A stretch of 64,000 nt of DNA from Aulostomus chinensis (taxonomy: Eukaryota; Chordata; Actinopteri; Syngnathiformes; Aulostomidae): assembly GCA_037954235.1 (NCBI GenBank), contig JBBMOA010000017.1, forward strand, positions 466,001 through 530,000, in the 5' to 3' direction. Both the position numbers and the translations under genes were made by a program. Of this stretch, positions 34,410 through 45,600 are shown one piece after another. The stretch's first letter is position 1. Every line of letters begins with the position of its first letter. The notes under the pieces were generated by a model. It saw only the letters and a list, made by a program, of their open reading frames with translations, was not told the origin of the DNA and did not search any database.

Positions 34410-36740
34410 CTGAAAGAGGCAAAAGGTGGTACAAACAGCACAAGTGTTTCTTTTCATATCATCATGAATGGTGAAAGCACACACACAGAAAGAGAGATTT
34501 ATCGCAGGTATACGGTATTTGATGAGCATCAGCGCTTCAGGAGGGGCTCCACCCTCACTGATTGACAGTCTGAGGTTCTTCTGGTTTATATCGTTTATGC
34601 ATCAGTAGGCGGAGGAAACACTGAGCCAAACCTGGATGCTGTCTGGCACTGAGCAGGGGGGCTCAGTCCTCCACCAGGACTGCAGCTGCCCTGTTCCACA
34701 GTTAGACATCATACGCAGTGTAGGCGATCCCTGAGGAGAAGGCTCCACCCTCCAGCTGCTGTGTCATACTCCACATCTGTAAGTCTGTATGTGGCTGCAG
34801 ATTTCACTGAATGTCTTGCAAGAATTCTCAAACTACTCAGAATTTGTTGCACTATTAAACTCAAGGTGACTTAAAAACTCAAGGACACAAGCTGAGACTT
34901 GATGTGAGGTGTGATTGTTGCCTCAGATAAAATCAAGTTTGACCAGGAATGTGACACGATACGAGCCCGTGATCTACCTGTACGTATGGACCCAGGTGAG
35001 ACAATAACTTCTGGCAGCCATAAGTGAGGAGCACTAGTCTCCCTGGCACATTCAGACGTGTGATGAAGAACGTACGTACCACAGATATAAATACTCACAT
35101 TCCATGATTAATTTGAAAGATTATCATTATCAAGGAGGAAATACGCCTAGAAACTGTTCTGGGCTTAGAGGGCTGATGGTTTACCTGACCTGTGTAGCCA
35201 GGCCAGTCTGTCTCGAAACAGGGGAGGACCAGATCATTCTGGTCCACATGTCTCTCTCTGCTGTAGGCTGACCTGCTCTTTGAGTCTCCTGTGATTGCTG
35301 CAGGGGCTGCTGGAGGCAGTTGGCGTGTCCGCATGATGACAATGATGATGCTGATGCTGCTGGTGACCATGACGACGACGCTGCTGTAGCAGGGGGAGGC
35401 CCAACTTATGTCCTTTGCTCTCTGATTGGTGGCTGCTGGGTGACCTGTGGTCCTGCTAAAGACAACCAGACAAGTGGACTGGCACGAAAAAAATAAAAGC
35501 TACTGACAGCAGTAATAAACTGCTCATGAGTGTGTTTGTGCTCCATCTGTGGCCAGTGAAGGTACTGCGATCAGGCTGTGAGAGGCCACAACAAAAAGCC
35601 CCACTTGAACAAATATTTCTTTATTTTTAATTTTGAAATTAGGTTTTAAATGGCCATGAATCACAAACACTTTGGATTATATAATTTGGAATATGAAATA
35701 TTGATGTTGGTTGTGATATTCCAGGGTTTGATTGCAATTGTTCAGATTGCTGTCACTGTCAGGGGCCAACTTCAGGAGGGCTCCGCAGTCACAGACATTC
35801 ATCCCTCAGTTACACGCACAACGCTGCTTGGGTTTTGTTTTATTAAATTGTTTTTTAGTTTACAAGGCTGTTCTTCATGCCGCTCACCCACTTATTTATT
35901 CTTCTAGTGTTTTCTTAGTCATAGTATTTTGGGTCCACCTCCCTCCTTTTCAATTTCAAATTGGCCATTAAATTGTGAAGTCTATTAATGACCATCCAGC
36001 AGTTCTCAGGAATGAGAGTTTCCTGGGGCTTCTTACCTTGTTTGCTTGCAGTCCTGCTCTGGGGATGGACTGGGTCCTGCACCTGTCCTTCAGTCCTCTT
36101 CGTTTCCTTAAAGTTCTTCCTCGCATGTAGCAGTGCACCTGAGGACAACAACCGAGTCTGCCAGTGTAATCACTCCAGAGTACTGTGAAATAATCAGCAT
36201 GATAGTTGGAGTTCTCTCTTCCTTTTTGGCCTCATCCTGGCACTTTAAAGTAAGGTGTGTCATTCATTGCATTTGTCAAAGGAAGTTTTAGTTGAAGAAA
36301 TTCTGAAGTCTATTTGAAAGAACAGCAAAAAATATTTCCATAAGAAATGTTGACCTAATTTATTTAGCTTTCATTTACAATCAAAAACAATATTGTGATT
36401 TCTTAAAGCTGTTTTCTTGTTTTTTGTTTTGTTTACGCAGATCCCACTCTTTCCCTGAAATTATTTTCCAGGACTTTTTCAGTGTCTACAGAGACGAGTT
36501 CTGACATCATACACTAACTCCACGTCTCTGTCCCCCTCACACTGTGGAAGTGTTCTTTTCTGCAGTTGTAACTTGCATTTATTCAGATTGTTTCCATGTT
36601 TGTTACTCATACATTTGATGTGCAGTCCATGGCTATAATTTAGAACCGAGAGGAGGCTGTGGCCGCGGGAGAGAACAACCTCACACTCATGGACCGACAC
36701 CAACGACACTTTTCAAATTAGAGTCGTTAGTTTGGTCTCT
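34410..36740. other. ankrd6 intron(s) with possible missed exon(s)
   Basis: The human protein has a long basic, low-complexity region between APQV and YTLYR, so one or more exons are expected between 34.4 and 37.9 kb. Weak candidates on the minus strand are a stretch near 35,200-35,340 (AITGDSKSRSAYSRERH, ending near a GT) and 35,915-36,151 (RTASKQGKKPQETLIP). Neither is secure. No transposon is recognised in the interval. Confidence 0.35.
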
Positions 36741-36744
36741 AGGC

Positions 36745-37435
36745 AAGTCAGGTTTATTTGTGTGTCACCAAACCCCAACCAAAGTTCTGTCCTGACTCTG
36801 TCCAAGTAGAGCAGGTCCAGCACCTCCCTCCTTCAATGAACCTCCACCCAACAATTCTCCATCAGCAGCACATCCTGCAACAGCAGCCACCAGAACCTTC
36901 CTTTACCAGCAGGAAGGTGGAGCAGATCCAGGATCAGTGGGGACAGAGAGAGAGCAGGAGAGCAGGACAGAGACAGAGAATGGAGGAAGACAGAGAGACA
37001 GAAGGAGAGAGAGGGACAGAGATAAAGAGGGAGAGAAAGGAGGAGAGACTGATGGACAGAGACAAAGACAGAGAATGGAGGAAGACAGAGAGACAGGAGG
37101 AGAGAGAGGGACAGAGATAAAGAGAGAGACAGGAGGAGAGACTGATGGACAGAGATAAAGAGAGAGAATGGAGGAAGACAGAGAGACAGGAGGAGAGAGA
37201 GGGACAGAGATAAAGAGAGAGACAGGAGGAGAGACTGATGGACAGAGACAAAGACAGAGAATGGAGGAAGACAGAGAGACAGAAGGAAAGAGAGGGACAG
37301 CGATAAAGAGGGAGAGAAAGGAGGAGAGACTGATGGACAGACGGGGACGTGAGCAGGTGGAGCTACGGGTGGCAGCTGGAGCCTCTTCAGGTCTGGAGCC
37401 TCCTCCAGCACCAGGATCTGGGATGAGGGGAGCCC
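36745..37435 (-). repeat. CR1-group LINE 3'UTR fragment, second copy
   Basis: The reverse complement of the 19.0-19.9 kb LINE 3'UTR: the unique parts (CAAGTAGAGCAGGTCCAGCA, ACAATTCTCCATCAGCAGC, CTCCACCTGCTCACGTCC on the minus strand) match closely. The internal CT-rich minisatellite is present but arranged differently, with shorter and irregular units. The element starts within the UTR and so is strongly 5'-truncated. No gene is present despite open frames on both strands. Confidence 0.85.
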
Positions 37436-37951
37436 AAAGGCTCCGGAGAAGAAGACGAGTTAGTAATACGTATGAGTATGATTTATGTATGACACATATA
37501 GGAGGACAGAGAGGGAAGAGTGGAGGAGAGAGGCACCAAAACCTTTAACGGCATGAAAAGTCGCTAAAACCAGCGACAAAATAAACTGAAAACACAGGGT
37601 TACAGAACCGCTCTAAGCTGAAATGCAGATTCGATTGGCCGGTGGTATCACGTGGGGCGCTGCGCCAACTAGAGGCAGAGAAGAGACATGCATGCGCATA
37701 ATTTTTAACCCATTAGCATTCGTTCACAAGGCAGGGAGAGGATGTAAAGAATACATGGATGAAACTGGTGGGAAAAAACTCTTCAGGTTCAGGCCATACC
37801 AACTGTCTGTCTACTTACAGAGAAAGAGTTCATGATGTCTCATCATGCACATAATCACATGTCAGTTAGAAAACTACCAAGCACGCAAATGCTTGCTAAC
37901 TTCTGGATGTGTTGATCATATCTGGGTTCAGTTTATGAGGCCAATCCCCAC
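37436..37951. other. Unassigned ankrd6 intron
   Basis: Nothing recognisable between the LINE fragment and the exon at 37,952. Confidence 0.4.
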
Positions 37952-38029
37952 CTGAGGCGCCCTCGCCAGGACAAGCGCTACGTCTCTGTGGCTGTTGTCT
38001 CTGGCCTTGTCCAGCGCTGTTTTGCCTGC
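37952..38029 (-). CDS. ankrd6: ankrd6 exon, last (partial) ankyrin repeat
   Basis: 78 nt, phase 0, acceptor TGTTCCATGTCAG and donor CCTCAG|GTGGGG. Encodes AGKTALDKARDNSHRDVALV and ends LARAPQ. Human ANKRD6 reads [20 protein letters not shown] ... TKAPQ in the equivalent exon. This closes the ankyrin domain. Confidence 0.95.
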
Positions 38030-38281
38030 CTGACATGGAACAGAAGTTTCATTATTTGCCTGATCTTGATAATTATGATAAGCTGTGGTAATGTAGGTGG
38101 ACTGGTCGAGGCAGATGGCCTCCCCATAGAGCCGGGTCTGCTCCACACTTGGGTCTCATAGGGTACTGTTACATCTACATTCATTGACAGAGTGTGGTTC
38201 TAGATGGACTCCCTAAAAGATGTGAAGAACCACGTTTGAGTCTCAGGGTCGACACTCCTCAGAGATCGAGTGAAGGTCAAT

Positions 38282-38348
<67 letters not shown>

Positions 38349-38938
38349 TGGTGGGGGGGCAATATATATATATATATATATATTTATATAAGAATTTCCC
38401 AGAGGTCAGAAGTGTTGCTTCCTGTCCCAGTGGTTGTCCATCTGTGACTCTCATGTTGTTCCTCCCGTTATCTTCTAGCTGTGCTAGTTTATCTTTTAGC
38501 GTCTGATGTCTTATCAAGCATCTGATGCTCGATGGTCCTGATCTCAGCCTGAACCTTTTCACCTCTGGATATCAAGACCCAGACAATGTTCCTAAGTGCT
38601 TCTAAGTCCTGTTGGAGCTTTGAACAGTGGCTCATCTACAGCTTCAGTCACATGAATAAGTATCACTTCCACTTAACCTGCTGCTTCGGCAGAGCTTCAT
38701 GCTTGCTAACAACATTCGCTGAAATGCTAATGCTAACTGCTCTAGCACCTTGTTGTTTGAGCTTCAGCAGGGGTTCTCTGTTGAGTGAGTCAAATACTTG
38801 CTTGTGGCCTACAACTTCACCGCATCATATAGGTGCTGAGCTAAAAGACAGTGAGAAGTAACAGTGAGCAAGAGGTTTGTTCCTGATCGGAGGGACAACA
38901 TGCAGGAATCACGCCATCATGCAGCACATGAAGCTTAC
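38030..38938. other. ankrd6 intron with microsatellites
   Basis: Contains (TG)n at 38,285-38,346, G7 and (TA)n at 38,361-38,384. The remainder is unassigned. Confidence 0.7.
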
Positions 38939-39037
38939 ATCGTTTCTGATGGTTCCGTCAGTGCCGGCCTCCAGTAAGAGCTCAACTGTCTTCTTATGGT
39001 TCAGAGCTGCAGCCACATGCAGAGCCGTGTCGCCTCG
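38939..39037 (-). CDS. ankrd6: ankrd6 exon, ankyrin repeat
   Basis: 99 nt (33 codons, exactly one repeat), phase 0, acceptor GACTGTAG and donor AACGAT|GTAAGC. Encodes [20 protein letters not shown] and ends EAGTDGTIRND. The human repeat reads [20 protein letters not shown], which is near identity in the core. Confidence 0.96.
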
Positions 39038-39061
39038 CTACAGTCACACAAACAAACATGG

Positions 39062-39065
<4 letters not shown>

Positions 39066-39117
<52 letters not shown>

Positions 39118-39134
39118 TAGAGAGAGAGAGAGAG
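39066..39134. repeat. (GT)n-(GA)n microsatellite
   Basis: About 25 GT dinucleotides followed by a short GA run, in the intron just upstream of the 39,037 exon border. Confidence 0.97.
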
Positions 39135-39286
39135 TGTATTTGTCGGCATTACTCATAACTAAAATTCATAGTAAATTATTCAAGTGAGTGTGTATACACA
39201 GAACTAAAAAAAGGCATCGAGCACAATCATGTACGTCAACCAACAACCCTAAGAAACAGTTGGCTCACACCTCATTCATCCTCTAC

Positions 39287-39385
39287 CTGGTTTCTCTCGG
39301 TCACAGAGCTCCGTGAGCTGAGCAGGATCTTCACCAGGCTCAGGTTGTTGTAACGAGCAGCCACATGCAAACAGGTGTCACCCAC
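39287..39385 (-). CDS. ankrd6: ankrd6 exon, ankyrin repeat
   Basis: 99 nt, phase 0, acceptor TGGCTCCAG and donor AACCAG|GTAGAG. Encodes [20 protein letters not shown] and ends SSVTERNQ. The human counterpart reads [20 protein letters not shown]. Only 70 bp of intron separates it from the next exon upstream. Confidence 0.96.
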
Positions 39386-39455
39386 CTGGAGCCAAACAGA
39401 GTTTCACCCAGGAACACTGTGCAGGGTCAGAGGACTCAGCAGCTGGAGGACTCAC

Positions 39456-39554
39456 GTTGTTCTTGGTGTCTGGTGTTGCTCCTCCAAGCAGCAGAAGACG
39501 AGCAGCCTGAGCGTGAGCGTTCTGACTGGCCAGGTGAAGAGCCGTGTTACCTGC
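39456..39554 (-). CDS. ankrd6: ankrd6 exon, ankyrin repeat
   Basis: 99 nt, phase 0, acceptor GTCGATGCAG and donor AACAAC|GTGAGT. Encodes [20 protein letters not shown] and ends TPDTKNN. The human repeat reads [20 protein letters not shown]. Confidence 0.96.
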
Positions 39555-40200
39555 CTGCATCGACACAACAGCCAGGGTCAGGCCAAGTTTCCCCCTTCAC
39601 TTTCCCCAATAAAGGTTTGGTGGTCAACGGTCCCAGTCACCTGACGTGTGTGATATGTGTCCCATTGTGATCAACTTGATATTTTCTGAACACCTTGAGG
39701 GGATTTTGGGGGATGGTTAAAGGTCAAAGGTGACTGTCACGTGATATCCAAAGATCACCCTGAGGAAATGTTTTCTCATATATTCCAGAAACCACTGAGA
39801 CTCAGGGACGACCTGAAGAAATTTTGGTTGTAAAAAATCAGAGGTCAGGGTTACTGCAACAGGCACACATGGCGATGTGGTTTTTCGGTTTTAGGTTTAA
39901 ATCCTAATCATGCCAGTCTCAAGTAGCAGGAGTCCAGGGGGACGAGTCCATTTACCAGGAACTGGGACATGAATGAACCTGGTCCCAGCTCAGATATGAG
40001 ACATCTCACTCGAGAAGGCCAAGGATGGAATCACTCACCCCACCCCCACAAATGTAACTCTCTAGGTTTTGTACGGTTATGCTTGTTTATTTCATTGATT
40101 GATTATTATCAGGCTTATCAACAGACATTTTATTTCACAATCTGTGAGTTCATTTTAAAGATACTTTCCCATTACATTGCAGCTCTGCGAGCATACCCAC
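39555..40200. other. ankrd6 intron
   Basis: About 0.65 kb without recognisable features. Confidence 0.5.
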
Positions 40201-40299
40201 TTTGTTCCTGGTGTGCACGTCAGCTCCAGCTTCCACCAGCAGTTTGACACAGGAAGAGAAACCATGCCAGGACGCTTCATGCAGTGCCGTGTTACCGTC
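40201..40299 (-). CDS. ankrd6: ankrd6 exon, ankyrin repeat ([11 protein letters not shown])
   Basis: 99 nt, phase 0, acceptor TGTTTCTTTGAG and donor AACAAA|GTGGGT. Encodes [20 protein letters not shown] and ends DVHTRNK. The string [13 protein letters not shown] is identical in human ANKRD6 and is what first identified the gene. Confidence 0.97.
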
Positions 40300-40375
40300 C
40301 TCAAAGAAACACACCGCATTACTGTTGTGTAACTGCAAACACACAAACACAGACGTGTTGGAGTCCAGCACTCAC

Positions 40376-40483
40376 TCTGTCCTGCAGGTCCACAGCACAG
40401 CCTCCCTGGATGAGAGCAGCCGTGGTCTGACTGTTGCCCATCATAGCAGCACGGTGCAAGGCTGTCCGGTGGTCCGGGACCTG
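40376..40483 (-). CDS. ankrd6: ankrd6 exon, most upstream ankyrin repeat seen
   Basis: Encodes DHRTALHRAAMMGNSQTTAA and ends VDLQDR|GTGAGT. The human repeat reads [20 protein letters not shown]. The acceptor is ambiguous by one codon (ATGCAG|CAG or CAGCAG|GTC), so the 5' end is 40,483 or 40,480. Exons for the N-terminus and the first two repeats should lie further right on this strand. The only hint is a short ankyrin-like stretch ANVILYFLIRGVNADVALR at about 41,140-41,206, which is weak. Confidence 0.92.
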
Positions 40484-42640
40484 CTGCATGATGGAGGACA
40501 GAGACCAACCAGTGAGACTCCTCACATGTGGGAGTTCACGCAGGTGATCATGGAACACCTGCTTATTGGACACATTCTACCTAAGAGACTTTGAAGACAG
40601 TTAATGTGTGTGTGTGTGTGTGTGGGGGGGGGGGGGGTTACTGATTGAGTAACAGGTCAAATGTCACAGGTGTGGTGCTGACCAGGGAGTAGGGTTAACC
40701 ACAGAGACAGACCAAGCGGCAGGATGAGTCACTCTGTGTTCATAGGACACTGCCGACGGATGCTGGGCTGGTCACTGGTGCTGCTGGATTAATATATTGG
40801 TATTATATTGATACAGGGTTATTGATGGGCATCTCTGTGATTGCTGCCTCTGATACACTGAGATGTTCATTTTAATATTCTTGTGTGCTTCATACACAGT
40901 TCTTTCTCTCATGGCCATACTAGCATAGTAGACCAGACGCCAGTCCTGCTCCAAAGCTCTAACCCTGCTCAGGGGACCCTGACTAGTCCCTGTCCACCAG
41001 TCCCGGTGGTAACTGAGCTGCCCTGTTTACTAAACATTACATTAAATGGGTCCCTAGAATGACATAAAACCATTTCAGACTTCTGACAGATGTCTCAAAA
41101 TCAGAATAAATGAAAATACAAGGGGGGCATGAAGGACCCACCGCAGCCTCAGGGCCACGTCAGCATTTACGCCCCTGATCAGGAAGTACAGGATGACGTT
41201 TGCCTGAGCTGAAGTTCATTAATGCCTGATAATGGACGCGTTGAAGGGCCGTGGTTATTGACCTCGGATCAGTGTCTAGGTGTATGAGCGCAGTAATGCC
41301 GGAGTTTTCCCTCCAGAGAGCTCTGGTCAGATAGAGCAGCTGGTCAGGTAGAACTGCTGCAGGTAGAGCAGCTGGTCAGGTAGAGCTGCTGCAGGTAGAG
41401 CAGCTGTGTCTTCTGCTCTGGATAATCTGACTGTCGTGAGCATCTTCATGTTTGAGTCTCACCTGAAGAAAACCTGGTTTGTTTACAGCTGGATGCCACA
41501 CCCAAAGTCCCTGAGCTCAGATTCAGAAGAAGAACAGGCACTTTGATTGAGCGACTGAGTCGGTGTCATATTAACAGGAATTACTTTACCCCCACCTGAC
41601 TACCAGCAGCCAATCAGATTCAAGCGTTCTCATGGACGATGATAGTGAGAGGATCTGAACCACATACATGTGTACCAACATGTTTTCATTATCAGGTTTT
41701 CAACACAGGAGTGACAGACATGATGCTCTGACCACAGAAGACGAGTGTTGAATAAACTGCTGTTTACCTTTCTGTCCTCCATTGATCCTGCTGTCCTTTG
41801 GCGCTTGGCAGCAAAAAGGAGCATCCAAAAAACCTTCAAAGAGTCGTAGTTGCGTTGGTGGTGTGAGAGGTGGATGCTGATGAGAGGATGGCGCTGAACA
41901 GCAGCTGGCTCGCTGGTGTGTGAAGATTTGTGGTGAGGACGCCAGCTGTTGTTGTGCATTACAGCTTAGAGAGAGCAAGCAGGCTCCATCAGGCCAGCAC
42001 GCTGTCATGTAAGAAGGTTTAATGGTGTCCACTCCACAACACACACACACTCACACACACACACACTTACACGCACTCACTCACTCACTCACTCACACAC
42101 ACACACACTCTCACACTCACGCCTGGTGACTCGCGTTGAAAAGCATTTCTTGGGATTATGGATCAGTAAATCCAGATGAAATCTCGGGCTCTGCTCTCAA
42201 TCTGAGTGCCTGAGTGTGGCAACAAGACAGAAACGGTTCCGTCAATCATGGAAAGCTGGATTTCTGAGCTGAAGGTACGGCTCCTGGAACGATGCTGAGC
42301 TGCTTAAAGCTCCAACATGGAACAATCAGGAATTCTTGATCAACAGTGACTCCAGCGGTGGTGCCTGTTCTTCAGTGACAGAGCAGGTGATGTGATTGGC
42401 CAGTCAAGATGACCATGAGGGGAAGTCCCAGGAAGCAAGTCCAGAACCAGAACTTCTCCACTGGGGTAGTGTGAGGAGACGTGATTGGGCTCGATAGAAT
42501 GAGAAATCTGTGAGTGAATCAGTGAGTGAGTGAATGAGTAAAGATTTGACAATTGTTGCTCGAACTTTGTCACCTCTCCCGGGCTACTTCTTCGAAAAGA
42601 ACTTCTAGCCCAACGTGCCGCTCTAGAATATGATTATTAT
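40484..42640. other. 5' intron or upstream region of ankrd6
   Basis: Contains (GT)n plus a G run at 40,603-40,637, a 32-bp short tandem repeat (GGTAGAGCAGCTGGTCA) near 41,325-41,410, and CA/CACT microsatellite runs at 42,040-42,120. No secure exon was found. The remainder is unassigned. Confidence 0.6.
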
Positions 42641-42656
42641 ATGATTGTTCTTAATC

Positions 42657-45600
42657 AAGGAATGGGGTGTAATAAGAGTAAGAATAAGAATAAGAGTAAG
42701 AGTAAGAGTAAGAATAGGAGTAAGAATAAGAGTAAGAGTAAGAATAAGAATAAGAGTAAGAATAAGAGTAACAATAAGAATAAGAATAATAGTAAGAATA
42801 AGAGTAACAATAACAATAAGAATAAGAGTAAGAATAAGAGTAACAATAAGAATAAGCGTAAGAATAACAGTAAGAATAAGAATAAGAATAACAGTAAGAG
42901 TAAGAATAAGCGTAAAGATGAGAGTAAGAATAAGAGTAAGAATAAGAGTAAGAGTAAGAATAAGAATAAGAGTAAGAATAAGAGTAAGAGTAAGAATAAG
43001 CGTAAGAATAAGAGTAAGAATAAGCGTAAGAATAAGAGTAAGAGTAAGAATAAGAGTAAGAATAAGAATAAGAATAAGAATAAGAGTAAGAATACGAATA
43101 AGAATAAGAATAACTGTAAGAATAAGAATAAGAGTAAGAATAAGAATAAGAGTAAGAATACAAATAACAGTAACAATAAAAGTAAGAATAAGAATAAGAG
43201 TAAGAGTAAGAATAAGAATAAGAGTAAGAATAAGAATAAGGATAAGAGTAAGAATAAGAATGAGAGTAAGAATAAGAGTAAGAATAAGTGTAACAATAAT
43301 AATAAGAGTAAGAATAAGAGTAAGAATAAGAGTAAGAATACGAATAAGAGTAAGACAAAGAGTAAGAATAAGAGTAAGAATGAGAGTAAGAATAAGAATA
43401 AGAGTAAAAATATGAATAAGAGTAAGAATAAGAGTAAGAATGAGAATAAGAGTAAGAATACGGATAAGAGTAAGAATACGAATAAGAGTAAGAATAAAAG
43501 AAAGAATAAGAATAAGTGTAACAATAAGCGTAAGAATAAGAATAAGGATAAGAGTAAGAATAAGAATGAGAGTAAGAATAAGAGTAAGAATAAGTGTAAC
43601 AATAATAATAAGAGTAAGAGTAAGAATAAGAATAAGAGTAAGAATACAAATAAGAGTAACAATAAAAGTAAGAATAAGAATAAGAGTAAGAGTAAGAATA
43701 AGAATAAGAGTAAGAATAAGAATAAGGATAAGAGTAAGAATAAGAATGAGAGTAAGAATAAGAGTAAGAATAAGTGTAACAATAATAATAAGAGTAAGAA
43801 TAAGAGTAAGAATACGAATAAGAGTAAGACAAAGAGTAAGAATAAGAGTAAGAATGAGAGTAAGAATAAGAATAAGAGTAAAAATATGAATAAGAGTAAG
43901 AATAAGAGTAAGAATAAGAGTAAGGATAAGAATAAGACTAAGAATAAGAATAAGAATAAGAGTAAGAGTAAGAGTAAGAATAAGAATAAGAATAAGAGTA
44001 AGAGTAAGAGTAAGAATAAGAGTAAGAATAAGAATAAGAGGAAGAATACGGATAAGAGGAAGAATACGGATAAGAGGAAGAATAAGAGTAAGAATAAGAG
44101 TAAGAGTAAGAATAAGAATAAGAGTAAGAATAAGAGTAAGAATAAGAGTAAGAGTAAGGATAAGAGTAAGAGTAAGAGTAAGAATAAGAGTAAGAATAAG
44201 AATAAGAGTAAGAATACGAATAAGAGTAAGAATAAGAATAAGAATGAGAGTAAGAATAAGAGTAAGAATAGGAATAAGAGTAAGACAAAGAGTAAGAATA
44301 AGAGTAAGAATGAGAGTAAGAATAAGAATAAGAGTAAAAATATCTAATAAGAGTTAGAATAAGAGGAAGAATAAGAGTAAGAATAAGAATAAGAGTAAGA
44401 ATACGAATAAGAGTAAGAATAAAAGTAAGAATAAGAATAAGTGTAAGAATAAGCGTAAGAATAACAATAAGGATAAGAGTAAGAATAAGAATAAGAGTAA
44501 GAATAAGAGTAAGAATAAGTGTAACAATAATAATAAGAGTAAGAGTAAGAATAAGAATAAGAGTAAGAATACAAATAAGAGTAACAATAAAAGTAAGAAT
44601 AAGAATAAGAGTAAGAGTAAGGATAAGAATAAGAATAAGAGTAAGAATAAGAATAAGGATAAGAGTAAGAATAAGAATGAGAGTAAGAATAAGTGTAACA
44701 ATAATAATAAGAGTAAGAATAAGAGTAAGAATACGAATAAGAGTAAGACAAAGAGTAAGAATAAGAGTAAGAATAAGAGTAAGAATAAGAATAAGAGTAA
44801 AAATATGAATAAGAGTAAGAATAAGAGTAAAAGTAAGAAAAAGACTAAGAGAAGGAGTAAGAATAAGAGTAAAAGTAAGAATAAGAGTAAGAATAATAAT
44901 AAGAATAAGAGTAAGAATAAGAATAAGAATAAGAATAAGAATAAGAGTAAGAGTAAGAATAAGAATAAGCGTAAGAATAAGACTAAGAATAAGACAAAGA
45001 GTAAGAATAACAGTAAGAATAAGCGTAAGAATAAGAGTAAGAATAAGAATAAGAATAAGAGTAAGACTAAGAATAAGAGTAAGACTAAGAATAAGCGTAA
45101 GAATAAGAGTAAGAATAAGAGTAAGAGTAAGAATAAGAGTAAGAATAAGTGTAAGAATAAGAATAAGAGTAAGAATACGAATAAGAGTAAGAATAAGAGT
45201 AAGAAAAAGAGTAAGAATAAGAGTAAGAATGAGAATAAGAGTAAGAATACGGATAAGAGTAAGAATACGGATAAGAGTAAGAATAAGAGTAAGAATAAGA
45301 GTAAGAGTAAGAATAAGAGTAAGAATAAGAGTAAGAATAAGAGTAAGAATACGAATAAGAGTAAGAATAAGAATAAGAATGAGAGTAAGAATAAGAGTAA
45401 GAATAAGTGTAACAATAATAATAAGAGTAAGAATAAGAGTAAGAATAAGAGTAAGAATACGAATAAGAGTAAGACAAAGAGTAAGAATAAGAGTAAGAAT
45501 GAGAGTAAGAATAAGAATAAGAGTAAAAATATGAATAAGAGTAAGAATAAGAGTAAGAGTAAGAATAAGCGTAAGAATAAGAGTAAGAATAAGAGTAAGA

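Larger units (their letters stand above)
10394..40483 (-). other. ankrd6: ankrd6 (diversin) gene span, eleven visible exons
   Basis: Diversin is a cytoplasmic adaptor with N-terminal ankyrin repeats and a C-terminal coiled-coil region. It recruits casein kinase I epsilon to the Axin complex and shifts Dishevelled signalling from canonical Wnt towards planar cell polarity (family knowledge). The minus strand shows, in the human order, ankyrin repeats with ALHRA, [43 protein letters not shown] and ALDKARDNSH. It then shows the YTLYRDREG linker, a KKLEGEVKATQEE helix, KVLDLLNQKRTAAERKK and HLKRWCM. Exons have consensus GT/AG borders and, except for the join at 11,478/10,764, are phase 0. Missing: exons for the N-terminus and first repeats (a weak candidate lies near 41,140-41,206 minus) and the last exon(s), which must be left of base 1. 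No stop or frameshift interrupts the visible exons, so the gene looks functional. Confidence 0.9.
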
